64,000 bases of DNA from positions 2,790,001 to 2,854,000 of the forward strand of contig JAJQJQ010000033.1 in the NCBI GenBank assembly GCA_028622995.1, read 5' to 3'. Made by a program: the position numbers and the translations under genes. The stretch comes from Panagrolaimus kolymaensis (Eukaryota; Nematoda; Chromadorea; Rhabditida; Panagrolaimidae). The notes below the pieces were generated by a model. The model was not told the origin of the DNA and searched no databases. It was given only the letters and a program-made list of their open reading frames with translations. Of this stretch, positions 36,685 to 49,000 are shown piece by piece. How positions within the stretch are numbered: the stretch's first letter is position 1; every line of letters begins with the position of its first letter.

Positions 36685-37750
36685 CTTCTCCCTCCTAACG
36701 AAGCATAGCAGCGTCGCATCTTCATTTGTTGTAGCAGTGGATCAAGTTCTTGCTTCCGGAAATTGGAGAGATTCAAAATCAGCAGCAAATTGAGCAGGAA
36801 TTTGAGCACGAGAACTTGACCAAGGTATTGCATGTTTTCGAAGAGTAGTTCCGGGTTCGAGAGCTTTGACGATATGAAGGTGGCTTCCTTTGAGATATTC
36901 CATTATTCCAGATTGCCATATATCGTCCCTTCTCCCACCGAGAGTTTGAATTGGAGCATATCTTGCATTCATTGACCATGTGAACTTCCGGGTTTCATTT
37001 CTTCAGAACCATACCAAGTAGCGATATTTACCACGAGGATTTCACGATCAAGAGATTAATGTTAACGATCCAATCGTAGACCGGATGGTTTCAGGCGATA
37101 ACCAACAACGGATGATTTTCGCAGCAGTATAATCATCGAAAACGGTTTGAACATAAGCATCCGGAGTTCCATCTTCTCAGCATTGATTGAAGTACATCAG
37201 AATTTTATCAAAAGAACTTTCTTCCAAGAGTACAATATCCATAAGCGGTGAAATACGTTTCAGATGATCTTCGATTTCCGTAGAGAGCAGTTGGGAGGAT
37301 GCCAATGAATTGACACATTACAGGTGAGGAAGGAGATCTCAGCAAAACCAAAAAGCGTAGACAGGAGAACCATGAGAAACATCCGGATTTGAAAAAAATA
37401 GAGGCTTGAGAAGCATCCATAATTACCACGAGAAATTATTGCGGGAGTTGTTGGAATCTTTGAAAGTTGACGACGAAGTATAAAATTGTTGAGATGAGGA
37501 TGAAAGCATCGAGGACCATAGCATAAGCTTATCCACAAGCATGCGTGATTTTATGCAATGAAAAATCAGAAAACGGATGACATTAAGTATGTTCAGGAGG
37601 ATTGCTTTTGAACATAAAGCATAAATATGATGTTCAGTAGTGATTGATGTATTAGCAGGCGAAGTAGTTCCGTGTTGAACAAGAGCCATACCAAGAGCAT
37701 AATCAATCCGGTTTGTCGAACGATATTGAAATGGTTTCAATATGTAGCAG

Positions 37751-38061
37751 CAGATGTAATGTCAGCGATGATGATGAACAAATATGTTTGATACCATTAG
37801 TTTGTAGAGAAAACAAGTTATCAAGACCATAGTTCGAGCAACAGAAGACAAGAGTAGGAGCATTATGATGTCATCCGGGAATAAGCAAAGTTGAGGAAGA
37901 ACTTTGAAGTGATGATGCAGTAGTTGTAATGTCGATAGATGACGATGAACAAAGGTTTGATACCATTAGTTTGTAGAGGAAACCAAACTTATCAAGACCA
38001 TAAGTTCGAGCACCATATGACAAGAGAATTGTGAAGTTATCCGGGAATAAGCAAGAGTTGA
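37751..38061. repeat. Imperfect internal duplication within the LTR element
   Basis: About 140 bp at 37,751-37,896 recurs with mismatches at 37,921-38,061; both contain TTGATACCATTAGTTTGTAG and end near ATCCGGGAATAAGCAA. A second pair lies either side of the (AGT)n tract (38,265-38,330 and 38,450-38,520). Confidence 0.7.
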
Positions 38062-38352
38062 GGAACATTGCCTTGAATTCAGGAAAGCTTGGAAGATGAA
38101 CTCGAGCAATAGTGTTTGCAGCAGATGTAAGTGGATCCGGAGTTATTCTTGTTGATTCTTTTGTAGATAAAAGAGCCAAAATTTTTTCCAAGTTGTAGTA
38201 CGAGCTAGCACGAGAAATACCAGCAGCATGAAGTAGTTGTAATAGTACGTGAAGTACAGCAGGTTTCTTCCGGGTTTTCCATTTCTTTGATTCTTGTACT
38301 TGAAGAATAAATAGATTACCAAGAGCATAGGAAGAACAAAGTAGCAGTAGTT

Positions 38353-38354
<2 letters not shown>

Positions 38355-38447
<93 letters not shown>
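38355..38447. repeat. (AGT)31 microsatellite inside the LTR element
   Basis: Uninterrupted AGT trinucleotide run of 93 bp. On the minus strand it would read as poly-Leu, poly-Thr or poly-Tyr, which explains the spurious homopolymer frames here. Confidence 0.95.
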
Positions 38448-39913
38448 TCTTCCGGGTTTACCATTTCTTATATTCTTATAGTTGAAGAACATGAAAGTAA
38501 CCAAGAGCTTTAGAAGAGCCCAATTAGCACCAGTATTTGAAATGACCGACAATTGATCAAACAAATGATGTTCCATGTGTCTACAGGGAGACCAAGATAA
38601 GTAACGTAGAGAAACTTATTCAGGAAAGGAACACCAATCTCGAGATAAATGAAGCAGAGATATTTATCCGGGATACCAGGCGTGTTGAAGAGCATGTTGT
38701 TTTGCACAGTTATTCATTTCATTTTCATCCGATCAGCCATATTACCATCTTGAGGAAGAGATAACAACAGTAGCACAATTGCATGTGAGGACATCCGGAC
38801 AAAGAACATGAAATTGAATACCAGGAGAGCAAGAGCAACAGCAGTGATGGTTTGAACGATAACCAGCAACGGGTGGTTTGGACGTTAACCAGCAACGGAT
38901 GGTTTTCGGTGACCAACAACTGAAGAAGAGGATGGTTGTGCGAACACCAACAAACATTGCTTTTCCGGAGGTTTAAGCAGAACTCGGTTGATTCATCGAA
39001 GAGAAAGTTATGAACACAGATTGATAGCACCATGACGAGAACATCTTATTGGTCATACGGAAATGAGCATATGTTCAAGTTTGAACGAACGAGTTTGAAG
39101 TAACGAACATTCTTTGTATTCCGGTGGATCATGTGTTGAAGAAGACGTTGTTGAAGACGACATCGAAGGAGTTAATGCATAAACATGTTCAGCAGAAGAT
39201 GCTTGAAGTAAACATGTTGATGGTGACGAACTTCCGGTATGACCATTTTTGAGATGATGACCAAAACCAGATAAAGATAAGGATCTTCTTCCATCAGCAG
39301 CAACCAGAGGATGATATTACAGGATCAACAAACGCTTTTCGGAGTTTAAGACATAACTCTTCTTTCTGTTTCTTTTCCATGAGTATGTTGAGAGACGACG
39401 TAGTACTTGATGATGAAGGCATAGTGCTGTGATGAGAACACGATGCTGAAAGATGCATGTAGTATAACAGATTGATATAAAAATAACCTGTTAGAAGCAT
39501 CATCATAACATCTTCTCCCACCAAAAGAAACAAGAGCTTTTCAGGAGATAAAGCGAACTCTTTTTGAATATCTTCCGGATGTAGGATGAGTACCAAGCGA
39601 GCAAGTTGAAGAAGTTGATGAGATAAGGAAGTTGGTTGATGATGAACACGAGCGAAAAGTACCATACGAACTTTGAGATGAACATAGGACCATAATTGCA
39701 TCGAGTAAGAGAACATCCGATGTTTGAGTTGAAGATCTTGAAATGAACATTTTTGAGATGATGAGCATTATCTTCTTCCGGATTATCTTTTATCAGCAAA
39801 AGCAGCATCAACATTGAAATGGCGCTTCTGCCTCTTCCTTCTCCTTCTTTTTGGATGTTGAGCGGCGTTTCGGAGGACTTGAGTTGAATTGAATCACGAT
39901 CTCGTCACCAATT

Positions 39914-40181
39914 TGTTATGACCGTAATGAGGGTCAGACAAAGACAAGACAGATAAGAGTGAAGTTTATTAGCACGAAGGCTCAGCAAGGAATATCCGGT
40001 ACAATCATTACAAATACAATACAAGGTAAACCTATTACAACAAAGAGGAATAAAGGCAGGCGTTGAAGTTGACCAGAGGATTGGACCACGAGAGACAGAG
40101 ACCATTTGATATGTTCCTTTGATTTGTTCTGTGGCTACAGAAAATAGTCTTTGGACTTCTGTAGTGACAGGAGTCACAACA
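39914..40181 (-). repeat. 5' LTR (268 bp)
   Basis: Identical to 36417-36684. On the minus strand it is the upstream LTR, because the primer-binding-site-like sequence follows it directly. Confidence 0.93.
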
Positions 40182-43018
40182 TTTACTCCTTATATTATTT
40201 AGTTTTTTTTCCGACAAAATTGCTATTGTTTATTCAAGAAAGAGGAGGAAAAGAGCACGCGTACTCGACAGTTTCCTTTTTCAAAAAATGAGCAACACCG
40301 CCACCAAAACAAAAATGAGAGGAAGAAAGAAAATGAAAATAAATATAATCGTTTCTCTTTTTTTTGCTGCTATTCTTTTACATTTCTGTCTTGAAATGGG
40401 ATGAGGTAATTATTGGTCAGTTTAGTCATCGGAAATTTATGTATTTGATTGATAGCTGTTTTTGAAGAAGATCCGACAAAATATTGTGAGTTATTTTGAT
40501 TGATCTAATGGCAATTTTTTTCTTCTTGGATATTTTTTTACGGCATGAATGAGTTTGGCTTTGAATTGTATAATCAAGATTGGTGGTTTGATTTAATACG
40601 AAGCAAAAAGAAGCTTTTAGAAGTTGCTTTAGTTCCACGATTCTTTTCCAATATTATGAATAGGACCATTTTTTGATACAAGTGTGCTTAATTCGAGTTG
40701 CTATCTTTATCTACAATACTAGTAATTAACCCCATGGAAATCTTCGAATTTAGAAAAATGTATATTTACAGTAACCATAAAGCTCTTTTCAAGTCTAAAT
40801 TTTTCTGGGAGGTTATCTTTTTCCTTTCTCGTTGCTCTATTTTTGCAAGAAAAAAATTCTTAAGCACTGACATTTTTATGTAGCAAAAACAACAACTCTA
40901 AAAATGTATATCTCTGTTGCTGCTGCTAATTCAATTTAATTTTTGCGCATTTGTGCGCCATTTTTCTTTCTTTTTGCAGCAACAACCAACCAGCCTTTTG
41001 CTAATCATATACTTTTTTGTTTTGTTTTTATATTCATTGAAAAAAGTAAAAGCAGATGTTATTATTTCTGAACAAAAAATTATAAAGAAAATAAATCCTT
41101 AAAAAGAAAATGGGCTTAAAAAATGAGGGATTGATGGATCCTACTTCTGTGTGAGTGAATAATTCAGGCTTTTAGATGTAAAAAAACATTATTCATTTTT
41201 TGTGCGCTTTATAAAAAAAACATTTTCCATCCATCCCATTGGTGGTGATCGGATAAAAAAAATAATTTTCACGGAGCTTTTAGGATGTTATTTGAGAGGA
41301 TGAGAGATGAGATATACAAAAGTCAACCACCATTCCACTTTTTGACGTTGCTTTTCATTGACCGATTTTAGCTAACTTTTTTGAGTGTTGCTGCTACCAA
41401 GCGTTTTTTAATTCTTTTTTTCCACCGTTGAAAAGCAAATTTTTGATGAGAAAAAAAAGAAATCGTTATTTTACTTTTATAGTTTAGTTTTATAATTTTT
41501 ATTTTTTCTTTAAAATATTATATTTATTTCCTCAATGCCATATATTTTTGCTAAACCCATGGGAGTAAAAGGTAAACCTCAGGAAGCAGCCACCAACAAC
41601 AAATAGGAATAAACATAACGAACGATCGATCGAGTTTGTTGTTATGAGGAAAACCGCCGCCACCACCACCAATGTTGTGCATTCCATTTATTTTTTTTTC
41701 TGCGCGGCGTAGTCCGTTCATTTTTTTTGCTTTGCTTTCTAGTAAGGGCCATTTCCGGAGAATAATGTTGAAGGTCCCAGCATTTACAACAACGGCCGCT
41801 GCTGCTTTGCCATCCCTTTCCTTTTCCTCATTTTTTTTTTTGCATTTTTTCCTCCTGCACTTTTTTTTAATGCTGAACACCGCTTTTTGGATTTTTTTAT
41901 TTGTTTGGAAGTGGTTATGCCTTTTTAGTTTTGTCCAAAAAAAATAATAAAAATGATTCAGCGTTGTTGTTTTCTTTTTGCTTCAAAAGTTTCAAAGTCA
42001 ATTTTTTAAAAGTTTTTTTGAGAGGAAGAGAAACTTTTGAAACAACAACATTCAATTTCATTTTTTTAATTTTTTTATTCTTGTCCCAAAGGAATAACTC
42101 GTTTCGAAATTTTATAAAAACAAAACCCCATAGGGTTTTAAGGATGAAAAAAAAAACATCTAAAAAGGATGGTATTAAAAACTTCTTTTTGTAAGATACA
42201 AAAAAAAAACACAGCGACAATAATCAATTGATGGTTGTCAAAAACCATCATCGTTGTTGGTTGGTTTCCCTTTTTAGTTATTGTGCTACCTTTTGTTGGG
42301 TGCATTGTTGTTGCTGGTTGTTGTTGCTGCTGCTGCGCGACTTCTCTCATTTTTTTTCTTCTCATATTGAATTTTGAGCGTGCATCGATTCACTTCAATG
42401 AATATATAAAAACTCTGCCAGCAGATAGATGATGATGGGGAATAAAAATATACAACACAATAGCTTTCTGTTTTTGGGGCATCAAAAAAGGAAGATGAAA
42501 GACGAGGAAACAATGGCTTTTTTTACAATAGATTGACATTGCCACTGGCATCATACATAATAGCCATCCATGGACTAGTTTTTTTTGATGGTCTAAAATT
42601 AAAATAATTATATCTTTGAAAAATGACCACTTATATATTATATATTTTTTTGTTCGTTGATGATGACTTTTAGCTTTATGAAAATATATAATAAAATATT
42701 TTTATGATAATTTTAGTCTTTCCCATTCCCATCGTGTTTTTTTTCCGCGAACGATCCCTTTTCTGTTTTTATTTTTTCCCGAAGAATTTTTTGTTTCTTT
42801 GATTTTTATCGTGGAAAGCTTTACCTTTTTTTTTATTACAAAAAAAAATCCATTTCATTCATCCCTTGTTTCTTTAGATTAAACTTCGCATGTTTTATTT
42901 TTTTATTCCCCAATGATGTTGAAAATTTAAAATATTTATTCTTAAAAAAACAAACAAAACCAAATATTTTTTGGATGTGGACCAAAAAGAAGAAGTGTCA
43001 TTTTATTATTACATCAAA
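40182..43018. other. Intergenic, upstream of abl-1
   Basis: Low-complexity AT-rich DNA with long T- and A-runs and short GCT/GTT tracts (around 41,800 and 42,305). No gene seen. It likely contains the promoter of the long abl-1 transcript near 43.0 kb. Confidence 0.5.
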
Positions 43019-46000
43019 ATGGGTCACCAAATAAGTCGAAATAGTTGTGACAAAAATTTGTTGAGTGCTTCCAATAACGATTTGATAGGTTTGTTTTTTC
43101 TTTTTTGAATGTTTTACATTGATTAGTCATTTTTTTAATCTTAAATTGGTAGTTTTTATTGCGATATTTTAAAAATCTTACCAAAAATTATTGGAAAGAA
43201 ATATCCCTGACTATGGTGCTCATTATCTTTGAGGTTGAGAAATATAGCTTTATTTTTTTATTAAAAACTTTACTTTGAAATTTGACACTTTATACCTTTT
43301 TTTGATTTTCTTAAAAATTTATTAGTTTGTAAACCTTTTTTCTTTCCTATTTTTATTCTTTCGTATCCGATTCTCTTTCAAAAACATAATAATAATTCCA
43401 AAGCTTTTTTATAATAAATTCATGAAAAGTTTAAAACGCTTTTCTCATTTTTTTCATTTGTGTCAGTTGTGTATTTTGACAACAATGGACACGTCTCTTT
43501 CTCTCTGTATTGGTCACTCAATTCAATTGCTTGCATACGGACGACGTTATTGTCTTCATCTTTTTTTATTTTTTGAAGCAATGTAGAGTCAAATTTCCGC
43601 TTTTTTTTACGTCGTCAGATGGCACAAATATACTAAAGCTTTCATCCGATAAAAAAAAACAAAAGCAGCACAAGCCCTTTAGGAACCTTATCTATTTTTA
43701 TTAAAACAATTTTTTTAACAGCAAGAAAAAAAGAAGTTATTATTTTTCGTTCTCTTCTTATCGGCCGTGGTTTTAGTTTACAATTTTTGTTTCTTGCTTC
43801 TCTAATCGCGGAATAAGAGACTTACTTTTGCCAAAAAAAAAATACGACAATGCTGCCGCTGCTGATGAATAATAATGCTTGGTTGTTGTTTCTTTCGCCA
43901 ACGGTCATTTGTCTTTTTAAAAACACGAACGACGACCGCGGATTAGAGAAAAATGTGGCCATCGTTTTTTCTACTGCGCGTTCGCTTCATTTAGTTACAA
44001 ATGACTGTCATTAGATGCCTTCCTAAACGATAGCGGTTTTCAATTTATTCATGCTTTAAATCCGTTTATTTATTTGGGTCAATATGGCTGTGCTTGTTGT
44101 TTATACAAAAATATTGACCAATAGCTTTCCTCTTTACTAAGGTTGCTATCAAAAATTTTTATTCGGTAAAACAATAAACTGTCTTATAAGTGAGGCTTGT
44201 AGGTAGTTAAAGTTCGTAGGCTCAAAACAACATTTTTGAGTCACCGCCACAAAATGAGATTGTTGGAGATAGTACCGCCGATAAGTGTACCGCTTTCTTT
44301 TTTCTTTTTTTGAGTTCGTGTTTGTTGAACCATGTTTTTATTTTTTCTTGTTTAGTTTTAACACCTTAAAAAATGGGAATGAGGTGTTTAATCGAATTAT
44401 CGATTTATTGAGACTTATGTTTTTATCTAAAAGGATTGACCAATTCTGTTCTGATGGTACAGCACATATTCTTACCAATCGAATAGAAATTTCATTCAAA
44501 CTTTTGTTTAAAATAAAAAAATTCTAGACAAAGCTAAGCTTTTCATGAATGTAACTTTTCGTTGGAAAAATTTATTATTTCGATATTACCATAAGATATT
44601 TCTTTGTTTGATCAAGAAACCTTCTTTAATTTTCTTAATATACTCCAACATTATTTTTGCAATTTGCAATTTTGAAGCTTCAAGTTAAAATTAGCTCCAC
44701 TTAAACTCTGATCAAAATCCTCAAACTTCAACTTGTTTTCATCCTCATAGTTTTTTTGAGTCATGATCTTATCCCTCTTATCCAATGATATTCTCCTCTT
44801 ATTTTTTTTCATTAAAGTATCAAAAGTCTTTAAATTTTTTTAAGTGTTCAGTTGACTCTTCTTCAAATAAGCTCTCTCTTTCCTCCCTTCTAGCAGCTTC
44901 ACACCTACGATTATTTTAAATTTCATGTGATGATGACCTCCTCCACAATTTGAAGCTTCAAAGTCCTTCTAAAATATCTCTCACAATTTTTGTATCAAAA
45001 AATAAATCATCAAATTTTTTTAAATGAATAATACCATTTTTCAATTAAAAGCGTGCGTCATTATCTTTGGTGAGTGAATGGTGGTAATGAGAGATGGTTT
45101 ATACTCGGTTCACTTGTTTATTATATACCTCGGCGTCAGTACATAGTAACGGGAAGAAACATACTTAACTCGATCTCACTCTCGTTTAACTCAAAAAAAA
45201 AATTACTTGACAACGGCCTTGGTTTTCTTTCTTTCAAAGTTTTAAATATTCTCTTCAAATTTTCAATTTATTTTTGGTAAAGGTTTCGAGAAAAAAAAAG
45301 AAAGCTTATTACTTTCATTCATTCATCCATCGCATTGCTCTTTTTTTCTTTTACTCATCATCTCTCTCGAATGTTGCAAAATATTGAATTCAACAATGAA
45401 AAACAACGGAGTAAGTTTCTTTTCTAATCTGCAAACACCCATCCAAAATATTTTGGCATATTCTTATTTTTCTGCGCAAGCAATATTTTGCAACAACAAA
45501 AAATAGGAAAAGAAATGCATATCTTTTGGAGTTTAAAATTAATTCTTTTAAAGCCAAGGAAATGAGAAGAGAGAGAGGGAGATCCATCTCTTCGATGCCG
45601 AGCCGTTTATCGCTATTTAAGCTGCATTTTTTGGGCTTCATGTTTCAAGCTGCTTGGACCCTTCTTTTCCTTCATTGCTCCAATTCAAAAATTCAGAAAA
45701 AAAGAAACAATTACTTTTTAAAGCATCCATCTATTTTTTTTATGTCGAAGAAAAAAACGATTTTGCTTTTTTTGGACACAAAAAATGGACTCAATTTAGC
45801 ATAATCGAGGCTCCTGTTTTTTTTGTTTCTTGGTGGCTTCCTTGTTTCAAATTTATTTTTATTTTTTTCATGTCCCCATCTCGCTTTTTGAAGAAGGCAA
45901 AGAAAGAAGGATGAATGACCAACCAAAGCATTTTTTCTTCTTTTTCTTCTCCCAATGGCGCTTAAAGCTGTTTCAAAATTCAATTATGTTCAAGCTTGCT

Positions 46001-49000
46001 TTATTCCTTCTTCTTTTTTCTTTTTCCCTAAACACGCAACATATTCTTTTGTGTTGAAATATTTTTTGTATGTATAACAAAAAGTCAGCTTCTTTTTGAA
46101 AATGAGAAAAAAAACTTTTAGGGTTTAAGGATGTTTTAAAAACGTTTAGATTTTTTTTTCTGTATGTGTGTTTTTGGTGGCTTTGTAGTTTTCCTTTTGT
46201 TCATTTTTGGTTTAAGTTTTGCGCGACAGAAATTCCTGAAAAATGATGATACTCTTAAAAAATGGAAGAACCTAAATGAAAAAAAAAAATTAGAAAATTA
46301 CCATTCGAATCAGCTTTACTGTAACGTTCTGACGAGTAATAACAATTTCCATCGTATAAAAATATCAAGTTTGTAATGGAAAAAAAAATATTGCTGCATG
46401 CTTTTTCATTAAGCTTATATAAAAAAATCCCATAATTTTAAAGAAAATATTAGTTTGTTATATTTTTAAAAGCTTTTTTATGACTCAAGAAGCTCTCATA
46501 AAACTATAAATCCACTGCAACGGCATTTCGACTAATGTAATAGAAAAAATTAATAATTTTTAACTTCTTTTTAAGCTTAATAAAATATTATTTTTATTTT
46601 TCTATGTTTCTTAAAAGACTACAATGTCCATTTTTTTAAAGATACTACTTTGTTGTAATTTTGTTTCTTTTCATCATCACAACCATCATCATCATCAGCA
46701 AACAGCTAGGAGCAAAGCAAACTTTGTTTGACGCAATTTATGGAAGCAAAAAAGCAGCAAGCAAGCTTGAGTTTATTTAGGAGAAATTGCAAATATTTAC
46801 AAAGTCATGTTTGCGCCTTTAGTGCAAAAAAGAAAATGGAAAAGAAAATGATGTTTCCGGTGGTCACTCACTAACTCACTGCTACTACCATGTCGGGAGT
46901 CCTTTTCATTTGCAAGCGATGAAAGTTTTGTCTTCAATGAAATACGACAGCTAAGGACATTTCTTTTTAAAGAAAAAAATAAACCAATTTCAATGCAAAT
47001 ATGGAAAATTTTGTTTTAGGAATTTTTCGTCTTTGTTTACGTTAGGTTAGAATATAAGATATGTAAGCAGCTGAATGGAATAAAATTTTGATGATAACTT
47101 TTATAATGATAGTGACTGTGTTCGATATGCTTTGACATAAGAAAATTTTTTGGTGCAGGACTTTACTACTGCATCAAAATTTACTGTTGTTGTTCCATCA
47201 TTTTTTTCTCATTTAAGGATGGTCACTTCCAAAACCAATTATTCCCCAAACCAAAAAAAAGGTTTACTATAATTACTATTTGCATTTTTTTCTCATAATT
47301 TTCATTGATTTTTGCTTTGTCGCTTTCTTTTTTTCCTGGTATGTCCAAGGTTAACTTTGCCTTTTTTCAAATCGGCAAATTGCCGAACAACTCCAACCTT
47401 CATTGCCGTTGTTTTTGTTGTTGATGATTTCCTCCTTCTCTTTGAAGAGGCTCAAATCTTATTAACACGGACTTTTATTGTTTTTTTCTTCTTGTCCCTC
47501 TTCAAAAAAACAACTATGTGTAACAGAATCAAATAAAAATTGTTGAAAGAATTTTTGATATTTGTCGCATATTTTTGAATGAAAAGTGAAGAAAAAAAGA
47601 CTTCTTTACCTTCCAAATTCTTTCTATCTCTCCCTCTCATTTTCCTCCTCCACTTTTTTTTGAACAAGCGGGGAACGGACGCGCAAATGATGGTGGTAGT
47701 GCATCTTTAAGTGGATCGCCTTTGGTTGAACGGAGCCTAGATGATGATGGGAGAGAAAAGAAAGAAAGATGCTGATGCTTCCTGTCTTTGTTAGCTCTTT
47801 TTTATTCTTCAACAAAAAAAATTATCGAAGGATAAAGAATCGAAGATGAAGAAGACGAAAAAAAGCTTGACACTCGCAAAGTCTCAACTCTCTCATTTTT
47901 TTGCTTGTAAAAATCATTTGTCGTCGTTTTCAATTTTTTAAATGGTCCCAAAACTTTTTTTATGAGTTGAGGGAAGAAGAAGGATAGATGGATCTTCAGG
48001 AAGTAGTGAAGAGCTTCCGTTTTGCATCAATACATTGCCCATACATACAACAATTGCTTTTTTTCAAGTGCTTGTTTTGTGTCAAAAACAAAAAAGCTTT
48101 TACACAGATTTTTCTACGCAATATTATTATTTTTCTTGCAAAAAAAAATATTTAACTTGAATACTTTTCTTTGACGTTGATTTTTCAAGTAATTGTTTTA
48201 CACCAATGTTTTTTAATTTGTGATGATTTTATTTTTCAATTGTTTCTTTACAAAAGCAAGCAATGTTTGCGTTGATTTTTTTTGCAGGAATTTAGCAGAA
48301 GAAAATTGATGCACTTTTGAGATATTTTTAAAAACATTGAAGTTCATGTTCTGAAGATTTTTTTATTGAGCTTGATTTTGTAAATTTTTAACTGAACATT
48401 TTCCCCATTTTCAACCTTCCCAAAGATTAAAAAATGAAATTGTAAAAAATTATCGTATACCATCTTATTCCATTAATTAAGTTTTTTGATCACTTTATTA
48501 GATACACAAACAAAAACAAAATCCATCATCATAATTTTTTTAGAACTATAAATTTCTTACTCTTCTTATTTTTTACGATAATTTCTAATCCGTTTTTCAC
48601 TTTTTTTGTTTTCATTCAACCGTGGTTATTATAACCGGTACTAGTAGAATACTCGCTCATCTTGACTCTCTTTCATTTTTTTCTTTCTAGTCGCGCTTAC
48701 TTACCCGGAATTCCAAATGAACATTGTTGTCATTGTCGGTCTTCGTCTTCAAAACCATTATTTTTACTAATAACCGCAACTTTTTCAAAAAAAAAATGTT
48801 ATTTTTTAGTTTTAATTTTTTATTCCTTTTTTGAAGCGCGCTTGCTATTAGTTTCTAATCTTGGGTTTAGGTTCATCGCCACTAACAGATTGAATTTCTC
48901 GAGCTTCTTTTTTTTTTGCATTAGAGTTGAACTAAAATTTGCTTTAGCTTTGGAGCTGTCCAGAGGAAAATGTTGGTGACAGTTGAACCGTAGCAACGAG

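Larger units (their letters stand above)
36417..40181 (-). mobile_element. LTR retrotransposon, non-autonomous, minus strand
   Basis: Two identical 268-bp direct repeats (36417-36684 and 39914-40181) start TGTTATGACC and end GTCACAACA. The element is flanked by a 5-bp target duplication TTTAC (36412-36416 and 40182-40186). Read on the minus strand, the 5' LTR is followed at once by AATTGGTGACGAGATCG, a tRNA primer-binding-site-like sequence (39913-39897). The 3' LTR is preceded by a purine tract GGAGGGAGAAG (36685-36696). These fix the orientation. The 3.2-kb interior has no frame resembling gag, protease, reverse transcriptase or integrase; it consists of diverged internal duplications and an (AGT)n tract. 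It must therefore have been moved by enzymes of another element. The perfect LTR identity points to a recent insertion. Confidence 0.93.

Noticed and set aside
36408..36972. Minus-strand frames near the 3' LTR (for example the one starting MNARYAPIQTLGG) as a remnant of a polyprotein
   Set aside because: I could not match them to integrase, reverse transcriptase or gag motifs; recorded only as part of the non-autonomous element.
37871..38576. Long minus-strand frames with poly-Leu or poly-Thr runs
   Set aside because: They are translations of the AGT microsatellite inside the LTR element, not genes.
41551..42513. Several frames of 75-109 codons with poly-Lys, poly-Gly or poly-Phe
   Set aside because: They arise from A/T-runs and short trinucleotide repeats upstream of abl-1, on both strands at once.
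45396..45411. ATG-AAA-AAC-AAC-GGA followed by GTAAGT, as an alternative abl-1 first exon
   Set aside because: The donor phase does not match either downstream abl-1 acceptor (exon 2 or exon 3), so it would not keep frame.
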